A stretch of DNA of 63,413 nt from Parendozoicomonas verongulae (lineage in GTDB: Bacteria; Pseudomonadota; Gammaproteobacteria; Pseudomonadales; Endozoicomonadaceae). Positions 25,997-33,231 of the stretch are shown in pieces (the first letter of the stretch is position 1; each line of letters begins with the position of its first letter). Made by a program: the position numbers and the translations under genes. The notes under the pieces were generated by a model, which did not search any database, was not told the origin of the DNA, and saw only the letters and a list, made by a program, of their open reading frames with translations. The stretch covers positions 1-63,413 of the forward strand of contig NZ_SMME01000863.1 of NCBI RefSeq assembly GCF_009711465.1, given 5' to 3'.

Positions 25997-27241
25997 ATGG
26001 GGCTCGATAAAATCAATCAGGCCAGTAATCCCCTTCCACCTGTTGATGCTGAGGAGGTGACAGGCCCTGTAAATGCTGGCCAACACCCTACTCTCGGTTC
26101 AGTCAAAACTACTGAGGCCGAACCCAGGCTAGCTGGCAAAAACCTTGGAAAACACATCGCTGGCAAAGGCGTTAAAGGGTGGGTTCTTACTTTTCTCAAA
26201 CACCCAAAATCGACACTTCACCTGATTAGTGGAGAACTTGGCCGGATGAGAGCAACGAATCCGACCCAATATCTGGAGGAACTCAGCGGACTCTGCTCCA
26301 CCAAATCGGATTGGACATTCCTGTTTAACGAAGGGCAGAGCTTAAAAGCCGATGCGCATCCCGATGTTAAAAACCAGCTGGAAGGATGGCAGTTTGTTGC
26401 TTTGGGAGAGTTTGCAAACCAGGCACCAGGCGGGCTGGTTCCAGCATTCACTCAACATCTCAAGGAATTTACTGAACTCAGCACACGCCTGGGTACAAAA
26501 ATTCCCTTCCGAGGCAGCAATGAGCAACCTGACACAGGGCTTTTAAGACTGGATAGATTAGCCCAAAGAGTCATCCCCAGCGCCAACACTAACAGCATCA
26601 TGAAGATAAATAATTTACTCACCAAAGCCTGTGCCTGCATCGATAACCAATCATCCCAAAGAACTCCTCTGTCAAGGCCTTTGCAAACGGCTCGGGAAAA
26701 GGTCACAGCAGCGGCTGAAATGCAGGGTAACCCAACACCTCTGCCAGAGAACGAAAATATGCCTCCTCCCCATAAGCGCTTCGCCTGGAAGGTTAGTCAG
26801 AAACCCCATGATGATATAAAAACAATTCAGGAAGAAAACTTTCCCAAGGAGCTTGAGGGAATCCAATCAACGCTGCTGGAGAACCCTGATGATGTCGATG
26901 CCTGGGAGCTCTTTGATGAGATTGAGGGGGAGTTGCCCCTTCAGGACAAAACTTCATTTCTGGAAGCTCTTTATGACGCTCATCCCGATAACGTCACCGT
27001 AGCCAAATTTCTGGTGTTTCACGGACTCCCAGCAGCCCCTCACAGTGCGAACTTATGGGATGTTTTTGACAGGATTTCAGACACTATTCCTTTGGAAGCC
27101 AAAATAGCATTTCTGGAGCCCATGTATCGGCAGAATAACGACAATACAGTTGTAACGGCACGATTACTGGACGCTCTGCAGAATGTGGCGCGCACTTCCC
27201 ACTACGACCAACTTCTTGATGACATCATAAAGAATCACTAG
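25997..27241 (+). CDS. Hypothetical 414-residue protein with C-terminal tandem repeats
   Basis: A soluble protein without signal peptide. The first 50 residues are rich in Pro, Thr, Ala and Gly and look disordered, as in many type III effectors. The middle (about 55-250) is helical. The C-terminus holds two similar units of about 50 residues: one with AWELFDEIEGELPLQDKTSFLEALY, the next with LWDVFDRISDTIPLEAKIAFLEPMY, resembling TPR/HAT-like helix pairs. AAGGA precedes the ATG. Its stop overlaps the convergent gene's stop by 4 bases. Function unknown; an effector role is only a possibility from composition. Confidence 0.75.
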   Translation: MGLDKINQASNPLPPVDAEEVTGPVNAGQHPTLGSVKTTEAEPRLAGKNLGKHIAGKGVKGWVLTFLKHPKSTLHLISGELGRMRATNPTQYLEELSGLCSTKSDWTFLFNEGQSLKADAHPDVKNQLEGWQFVALGEFANQAPGGLVPAFTQHLKEFTELSTRLGTKIPFRGSNEQPDTGLLRLDRLAQRVIPSANTNSIMKINNLLTKACACIDNQSSQRTPLSRPLQTAREKVTAAAEMQGNPTPLPENENMPPPHKRFAWKVSQKPHDDIKTIQEENFPKELEGIQSTLLENPDDVDAWELFDEIEGELPLQDKTSFLEALYDAHPDNVTVAKFLVFHGLPAAPHSANLWDVFDRISDTIPLEAKIAFLEPMYRQNNDNTVVTARLLDALQNVARTSHYDQLLDDIIKNH

Positions 27242-27876
27242 CGAATAACGGAAGATGAAGGTCTTCTGGCATAGCGGGTAAAGGTAACTCCCGGATACCA
27301 GTGCTTCTGCCCCGGCAAGTGGCGCCCTACCAAGCTTGTCAGTCGCCAGCCACTTCTGGGACTCTCTGGTGTTTTCCATGCTCGGGAGTATTCGATTTTA
27401 AAGATATTGCCCCGCTCATCCTTGATATAACTGACCCACCCTTTATACACAGGCCCTGCATCTCCCGCACCGGGGCCTGGTCGGGTACCTGGTAAGTGGT
27501 CATGAAAAATCCCGGTAATATTCTTGTCTGTCGGTACTGTGAATGTTGCTCTGGCAATCTTTCGGTGAAGAATAGCCTCTACGCCCTTGGGCTGAGAGGC
27601 TGTCACCTCACCTGAAAATTCATCCGTAACAAGATACCCTACGTTCTCAGTATGCCGTGAACGATTCAGGGGAAGGGCACGAAGCGCGGCAATCGCCACT
27701 TTATCCATCTCTGGTGTAGCCACCACATCAAAAGCTGGCTCTTTCCGCTCTTCTATCGGGGCTCCTGCGGCGGTTGCAGGCAAGCTCAGGATGCGGTCGA
27801 CATCCGAAATTTGATAAAGGTGATTCCCAAAAACTGCCACCAGAAAGGTAGCAAGAACAAGGCTGAAAGATTTCAT
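27238..27876 (-). CDS. Secreted protein of unknown function
   Basis: A 212-residue protein with an N-terminal signal-like segment (MKSFSLVLATFLVAVFGNHLY). The central part, AIAALRALPLNRSRHTENVGYLVTDEFSG followed later by GIFHDHLPGTRPGPGAGD, recalls DUF4329/JAB-like proteins with a conserved His-x-His, but the match is loose. The C-terminus is basic (RYARRPSSSVIR). GGAG is upstream of the ATG. Probably exported; no partner genes are adjacent. Confidence 0.7.
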   Translation of the reverse strand: MKSFSLVLATFLVAVFGNHLYQISDVDRILSLPATAAGAPIEERKEPAFDVVATPEMDKVAIAALRALPLNRSRHTENVGYLVTDEFSGEVTASQPKGVEAILHRKIARATFTVPTDKNITGIFHDHLPGTRPGPGAGDAGPVYKGWVSYIKDERGNIFKIEYSRAWKTPESPRSGWRLTSLVGRHLPGQKHWYPGVTFTRYARRPSSSVIR

Positions 27877-27990
27877 TCCGTGCGCTCCGATAACTCATAC
27901 AGTTATCGGCAGATGTGCACAAGATTGAGGCAGCTCAAAAACCATACCGTAAATTAGAATATTTGCGGTATGAGTATTAGGGCTTTGGCA

Positions 27991-28611
27991 CTAGAGGCTT
28001 ATTTCCAGTCGGCCATTGGCAGGCTTAAAACCAACCTTGGTAAGATACGCTACGTGAGCATCACTGCCTTCGGCACTGATAATCCGCGAAATGCCCTTCT
28101 CTGTGAAGAAACGACTATTCTCACAGAAAACAAACTGGCCAGGTTTAAGATCACGGTAAGGGGGCAGTACGAAGTCCAGATCCACTTCCACGGTTTTATC
28201 GTCGATACGATGACAGATAAACACACCGGCAAGGGCAAGATTGCGATGAATCATCAGAGCCGTGTATTCACGGCCATCCTTCAGATGGAACGAAGGGAAA
28301 AACTCACGAATCTCGCTCTTGTTGAGATTCACGAATTCATTGAGATACAGGTCAGAAACTGAGGCTGGCAACACACGGAAATGGCTCTTCTCTGTGTACA
28401 TTTTCCAGAGGTAGTAGATGTTCATGAGCACCAGATAGTAATTCATGAGCGCAACTGGCAGAGAGCCAATCAAAACACCATAGGTTCCAAAGCAAAAGCT
28501 CCCGATCATATTGAGCCAACGCAACCGTACCAGAGAACTCATACTCAAACTGATAGCTGTCATCAAGCTGGCAAGGTAGCCAAGCATTTCCAACCAGTTA
28601 AGCTCCGACAT
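27991..28611 (-). CDS. YgjV-like membrane protein with C-terminal GNAT-like domain
   Basis: A 206-residue protein. Residues 1-80 hold three to four membrane segments of the YgjV type (LEMLGYLASLMTAISLSMSS, LNMIGSFCFGTYGVLIGSLPVALMN, YYLVLMNIYYLWKMY). Residues about 90-206 look like an acetyltransferase-type fold ending HVAYLTKVGFKPANG, with a strand-rich centre (LALAGVFICHRIDDKTVEVDLDFVLPPY). GGAGGG lies upstream of the ATG. The function is unknown. Long-form YgjV proteins exist in other gammaproteobacteria. Confidence 0.82.
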   Translation of the reverse strand: MSELNWLEMLGYLASLMTAISLSMSSLVRLRWLNMIGSFCFGTYGVLIGSLPVALMNYYLVLMNIYYLWKMYTEKSHFRVLPASVSDLYLNEFVNLNKSEIREFFPSFHLKDGREYTALMIHRNLALAGVFICHRIDDKTVEVDLDFVLPPYRDLKPGQFVFCENSRFFTEKGISRIISAEGSDAHVAYLTKVGFKPANGRLEISL

Positions 28612-28712
28612 GGCATTTCCCTCCGAAAAAGGTGCGGATTCTAATATATACCGTCTTTCCAGTCATTGTACGTTTCGTGCCCCAAGACAAAGCAAGGAAC
28701 ACTTGCAGGGGT

Positions 28713-30017
28713 TTATACGTTTTCCTTGTTGCTAAGAGCTCCCGAAAGCCTCACCAGCCAACCACCGACGATAACAGCCAGGCCGGGTACCAGCCAGCCT
28801 AGCCCGTTATCAAACAAAGGGATGCTGTGAACAAAAGAATCTGCCCCCAGCACCTCGGCAGCACTCAAACCATCCAGGCAGCTGAAAGCAAAAACAACGG
28901 CCAGAGCAACACGCATACAGCGGCTCGTGATCACCACCTTCTGCCGAAGGATTTCAACAAAGATAATAATGATGGCCACAGGGTAGATGGCCACCACAAC
29001 AGGTATGGAAACTTTGAGCAAAGTGTTTAACCCTGCATTGGCCACCAGCATAGATAACAGCGACACCAAAACCACCCAGAACCGGTAGCCCACATTGGGC
29101 CAGCGATGGTGGAAATGATCACCAAAGGATGTTGTCACTCCTACGGCGGTAGTAATACATGCCAGCGTAATCACGGCAGAGAGGGCAAACTGTCCACCTC
29201 CACCCAACAGGTGAATAACCATTTCTGAAAGAATATGTCCTCCATTTCTGGCATCAGGGACAATATCTCGACTGATGCCCCCCAAGTAGAACAGCCCAAG
29301 ATAAACCAACGACAGCCCTAATCCCGCAATCAATGAAGCCTGTATCGTATACTTCACCACGCTCTTCTTATCGGTGATATTGAAACGACGTACTGAAGCG
29401 GCAATCACAATACCAAACGCCAAAGCCCCTAGCGTATCCATGGTCAAATACCCCTGAATGGCGCCCTCAAGCATCGCATGCTCTGCCCAGGGTCCCCGTC
29501 CTGCCCCAAAGACAACAGGAGGCTCAAATATCATGGCCATGCAAATTGCACCTAGCACTATTGCCAGAATAGGGGTAAGAATTTTGCCTACAATAGTGAT
29601 CAGCTGCCCGGGGTTAAGACATAGCCACCCCACGGCGGCGAAAAAGATAAGTGAATAAATCGCGAGATACAGTTGGGAATCCTGCCCCACCCAAGGAAGG
29701 ATCCCCACTTCATAAGCCACCACAGAGGTGCGGGGAACAGCGAATGCCGGGCCAATAATAATGAAGGCGGTTACCCAGAAAGTCAGTGCAAGAGGGGCTG
29801 GTATATCCCGTGTAAGGTTTTCTACGCTGCCTGCCATAGCGATCGCAATAATAGCCAATAGAGACAGTCCCACATCGGTGGCTAGAAAACCTGCCAGAGA
29901 CAGCCAGAGATTTTCACCAGAAAGCTGCCCGGCCCAGGGTGGAAAAATCAGGTTCCCGGCTCCCAGGAAGAAAGCAAACACCATTAATCCCAGTCCAAGG
30001 AGGTCGCTTCTTCGCAT
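28713..30017 (-). CDS. brnQ: Branched-chain amino acid transporter BrnQ (LIVCS family)
   Basis: A 434-residue sodium- or proton-coupled importer of leucine, isoleucine and valine in the inner membrane. The signature GLMVFAFFLGAGNLIFPPWAGQ lies at residues about 8-30, and 12 membrane segments are predicted. Further typical segments are LGALAFGIVIAASVRRF and ITLACITTAVGVTTSFGDHF. ATG at 30017 is preferred over the in-frame GTG at 30023. The gene stands alone between a methyltransferase gene and the YgjV-like gene. Confidence 0.94.
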   Translation of the reverse strand: MRRSDLLGLGLMVFAFFLGAGNLIFPPWAGQLSGENLWLSLAGFLATDVGLSLLAIIAIAMAGSVENLTRDIPAPLALTFWVTAFIIIGPAFAVPRTSVVAYEVGILPWVGQDSQLYLAIYSLIFFAAVGWLCLNPGQLITIVGKILTPILAIVLGAICMAMIFEPPVVFGAGRGPWAEHAMLEGAIQGYLTMDTLGALAFGIVIAASVRRFNITDKKSVVKYTIQASLIAGLGLSLVYLGLFYLGGISRDIVPDARNGGHILSEMVIHLLGGGGQFALSAVITLACITTAVGVTTSFGDHFHHRWPNVGYRFWVVLVSLLSMLVANAGLNTLLKVSIPVVVAIYPVAIIIIFVEILRQKVVITSRCMRVALAVVFAFSCLDGLSAAEVLGADSFVHSIPLFDNGLGWLVPGLAVIVGGWLVRLSGALSNKENV

Positions 30018-30062
30018 AGGCACTTATCTCTACTGAAATCTATTGAGGGATAACTATAGGCG

Positions 30063-30782
30063 TTAATTCTCTTCAGGCATGTTCCAGGGCTTTTTTAGAA
30101 GCACCACATCATTCCCCACAAATTCCAGCTCACACTGGTGGCGTTTGGCAACCCACTCAAATGTCTTCCTGCTGAAAAAACTGATATGGGTTTTGTCGCG
30201 AATATAATGCCAGTTTATGAACTCTTTCTGACCGCTCACCAGCTTGGTCATTAAACCGAGGAAGCCGCCTGGCTTCACCATAGCCAGCAGTGTGTCTATC
30301 ACATCTTTGGGGTTTGCGAGGTGTTCCACCACTTCCGTACTGGTTACAAAATCATAGGTTTCTGTGAGCACGTCAGGGTTATTGGCGTAATACAGGTCGT
30401 AGACCTTCATGGTGTAGCCATACTCAGCAAACATTTCCGCAAGAACCGGGCCGGGGCCACAACCAAAATCCAGCCCTTTTGCAGGAGCAGCTACCAGCTC
30501 CGTGATAGGGGAATACATACGAGAGAGAAAGCGTCTGTAACCCGAGTTATCACCACTGTTCTCGTGGAGATCGTAACAGGCTTTTTCATCTTCCGACGAG
30601 AGATGCCAGGCTTTAGGAACGAACACCAGCTGACAATTCTGGCAGCGCAGGTATTCACGGTATTTATCTTTCCAGAAAGGCGTATTGTGGGTTTCCCCGC
30701 ACAGCGGACAGACAAGATCAGGCATAACAGTTCTACAGGACATCATTACATTCGGCTCCCGAACCAATTTCGCAGTTCGCAT
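30063..30782 (-). CDS. Class I SAM-dependent methyltransferase with zinc-ribbon N-terminus
   Basis: A protein of about 239 residues. A zinc ribbon C-x2-C ... C-x2-C is seen in CPLCGETH (about 25) and LRCQNCQLVFV (about 50). The SAM-binding motif I is LDFGCGPGPVLAEMF (about 108). The acidic motif and post-motifs are FVTSTEVVEHLANPKDVIDTLLAMVKPGGFLGLMTKL. This is the methyltransferase type 11/12 layout; the substrate is unknown. The start is uncertain (ATGs at 30782, 30746 and 30725) and no clear ribosome site helps. Confidence 0.87.
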   Translation of the reverse strand: MRTAKLVREPNVMMSCRTVMPDLVCPLCGETHNTPFWKDKYREYLRCQNCQLVFVPKAWHLSSEDEKACYDLHENSGDNSGYRRFLSRMYSPITELVAAPAKGLDFGCGPGPVLAEMFAEYGYTMKVYDLYYANNPDVLTETYDFVTSTEVVEHLANPKDVIDTLLAMVKPGGFLGLMTKLVSGQKEFINWHYIRDKTHISFFSRKTFEWVAKRHQCELEFVGNDVVLLKKPWNMPEEN

Positions 30783-30862
30783 TGTCACAGTTCATTACAC
30801 TGGGAGCACAGGTTAAGAGGTGTGAACAAAGGATTACATGACTGAGTCGTTAGGCAAAAGAA

Positions 30863-30887
30863 AAACGACCCGCAATGCGGGCCGTTT
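30863..30887 (-). terminator. Terminator after pckA
   Basis: AAACG-A-CCCGC (30863-30873) and GCGGG-C-CGTTT (30877-30887) form a stem with one mismatch and a 3-base loop. TTCTTTT follows on the minus strand. It lies about 40 bases past the pckA stop. Confidence 0.85.
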
Positions 30888-30928
30888 GAGCTAGCAACCT
30901 GTCGGACTTAGCCGACCATACGAGGCCG

Positions 30929-32542
30929 TTACAGCTGAGGGCCAGCCTTCAGTAGCGCTTTGCCTGCTTCGTTATCGGTGTACTGGGCAAAGTTGGTGAC
31001 AAACAGATCCGTCAGATTCTTTGCCCGTGAATCCCACTCGTCTACGGAGGCCCAGGTGTTACGGGGGTCAAGAATGCTGGCATCTTCTACGCCGGACACT
31101 GCCACAGGCATGTCCAGATTGAAGTAAGGCAGTGTTACAGTTTCAACCTCATCAATAGAGCCATCCAGAATTGCATCAATAATGGCGCGGGTGGCCTTGA
31201 TGGAAATCCGCTTGCCAGTACCATTCCAGCCAGTATTCACCAGATACGCTGTGGCACCGGAGGCCTGCATGCGCTTAACCAGAATCTCAGAATACTGGGT
31301 GGGGTGAAGACTCAGGAAGGCCGCACCAAAGGCTGCCGAGAAGGTAGGTGTAGGCTCAGTGATGCCACGTTCAGTACCTGCCAGCTTGGAGGTATAACCG
31401 GACAGAAAGTGGTACTGGGTTTGTTCAGGCGTCAGCTTGGACACAGGCGGCAGAACACCAAAAGCATCTGCCGCCAGGAAAATTACGCGGCTGGCGTGGC
31501 CAGCTTTAGAGACAGGCTTAACAATATTCTCGATATGATGGATCGGATAAGAAACCCGGGTATTTTCCGTCAGGCTGTTATCGTCGAAATCAACGGTGTT
31601 ATCGTCGCAAACTATCACGTTTTCCAGCAGTGCATCGCGACGAATAGCGTTGTAGATATCAGGTTCGGCTTCTTTGTTCAATTTAATGGTTTTGGCATAG
31701 CAACCACCTTCAAAGTTGAATACGCCATCATCATCCCAGCCATGCTCATCATCACCTATCAGCTGACGCTTGGGATCAGTAGACAGTGTGGTTTTGCCAG
31801 TTCCAGACAGGCCAAAGAATACAGCCACATCGCCATCATTACCGACGTTGGCGGAGCAGTGCATGGAGGCGATACCCTTGAGGGGCAACAGGTAGTTCAT
31901 GACGGAGAACATACCCTTCTTCATTTCCCCTCCATACCAGGTGCCACCAATCAGCTGAACTCCCTCAGTCAGGTTGAAGGCTACGAAATTCTCAGAGTTC
32001 AGTCCCATCTCCTGCCACTGATCATTAGTACAGCGGGCACCGTTCATGACGACAAAGTCTGGCTCAAAGGCATCCAGTTCTTCGTCTGAAGGACGAATAA
32101 ACATGTTAGTTACGAAATGCGCCTGCCAGGCAACTTCGGTGATAAAGCGAACGGACAGGCGGGTATCAGGGTTAGCACCGCAGAATGCATCCACAACAAA
32201 CAGGCGTTTACCGGAAAGCTGATTGGTCACCAGCCTTTTCAAGTGACCCCATTGCTCCTGATTAATAGGCTTGTTGTCGTTCTTACCCTGATCTGACCAC
32301 CAGATAGTATTTTCAGTGGTTTGATCCTTCACGATGTACTTGTCTTTGGGGGAGCGACCGGTAAACACACCGGTATTGACTGCAACAGCACCGAGATCTG
32401 TAACCCTGCCTTTTTCAAATCCTTCCAGCTCCGACTTGGTTTCTTCTTGAAAGAGGAGGTCATACGAAGGATTACGCACGACATCTGTAGTGTTGATAAC
32501 CCCATAGGGTGACAGGTCCAGCATGGTCTTGGTTTCACTCAT
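30929..32542 (-). CDS. pckA: Phosphoenolpyruvate carboxykinase (ATP)
   Basis: A 537-residue enzyme that converts oxaloacetate and ATP to phosphoenolpyruvate and CO2, the first committed step of gluconeogenesis. The kinase-1a P-loop GLSGTGKT is at 244-251, followed by the metal-binding [16 protein letters not shown] (kinase-2). The N-terminal [10 protein letters not shown] substrate site is present, as is the late [20 protein letters not shown] lies just before the ATG. It is a single gene with its own terminator. Confidence 0.97.
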   Translation of the reverse strand: MSETKTMLDLSPYGVINTTDVVRNPSYDLLFQEETKSELEGFEKGRVTDLGAVAVNTGVFTGRSPKDKYIVKDQTTENTIWWSDQGKNDNKPINQEQWGHLKRLVTNQLSGKRLFVVDAFCGANPDTRLSVRFITEVAWQAHFVTNMFIRPSDEELDAFEPDFVVMNGARCTNDQWQEMGLNSENFVAFNLTEGVQLIGGTWYGGEMKKGMFSVMNYLLPLKGIASMHCSANVGNDGDVAVFFGLSGTGKTTLSTDPKRQLIGDDEHGWDDDGVFNFEGGCYAKTIKLNKEAEPDIYNAIRRDALLENVIVCDDNTVDFDDNSLTENTRVSYPIHHIENIVKPVSKAGHASRVIFLAADAFGVLPPVSKLTPEQTQYHFLSGYTSKLAGTERGITEPTPTFSAAFGAAFLSLHPTQYSEILVKRMQASGATAYLVNTGWNGTGKRISIKATRAIIDAILDGSIDEVETVTLPYFNLDMPVAVSGVEDASILDPRNTWASVDEWDSRAKNLTDLFVTNFAQYTDNEAGKALLKAGPQL

Positions 32543-32707
32543 GAAAGTTCTCCCGCTCTGGATGTGTTGTTGTCGGGGGAATCGCGATACTGCACTCCCT
32601 GGCAGATCGTCTATCTTGTCTAGGACTGCTTGAAAATATGTTTTCCAGAGAAACTTTATTCATGCAATCCTGCTTATCACACGGAAGCGTTTGTACCTTA
32701 TTACCCC

Positions 32708-33184
32708 CTAAAAATCCAGATATGGCTCGCTTCTTTCTCTATCTTGCACCTGTGCTCTCAACACCTTACACACTGAAACCACCACGCCTCGTTCTCCCAG
32801 ACAAAGGCGAAATGAAAAGGAGGGTGCCAGCAATTGTTGAGCCCCACTGAAGAACAGAGCTGATCGCTCGCTTATAGATTTAGGGTCAAACCATGGAATG
32901 GAGGGGTCTGAACATCCACTCACCGCGCTAAGGGTGACCGCATCACAAGTGACAAACGGCACATCATGCACCTGAGCAAAACGGCCATAGGCCGGGTCAT
33001 ACTGCTTGATCTCCAGACTCGCCACCAGCACATCCTGAATATCAATATCCAGTTGATCCAGATATTGCATAACGCCCTGCCCTATTACTTCCAAAGGCGT
33101 TCCCCGTTCGCTGCCAATGCCAACGACATAAGCCGCCTTGACAGAACCGGCAAAACGGTTATTTGTACAACCATTGTCACTCAT
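32708..33184 (-). CDS. CobE/CbiG C-terminal domain protein (orphan)
   Basis: A 158-residue protein resembling the CobE/GbiG cobalamin-biosynthesis domain: YVVGIGSERGTPLEVIGQGVMQYL near the start, VLVASLEIKQYDPAYGRFAQVHDVPFVTCDAVTLSAV in the middle and SERSALFFSG before the end. CbiG opens the lactone ring of cobalt-precorrin-5A; CobE's role is unclear. No other cob or cbi gene is in the window. ATG at 33184 is used; a GTG at 33196 is in frame and neither has a clear ribosome site. Assignment is by motif recall only. Confidence 0.7.
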   Translation of the reverse strand: MSDNGCTNNRFAGSVKAAYVVGIGSERGTPLEVIGQGVMQYLDQLDIDIQDVLVASLEIKQYDPAYGRFAQVHDVPFVTCDAVTLSAVSGCSDPSIPWFDPKSISERSALFFSGAQQLLAPSFSFRLCLGERGVVVSVCKVLRAQVQDRERSEPYLDF

Positions 33185-33231
33185 TGAGTTATTCACTTTT
33201 TATGACAAAGATGGCCAAGCATAGTTGAGTG

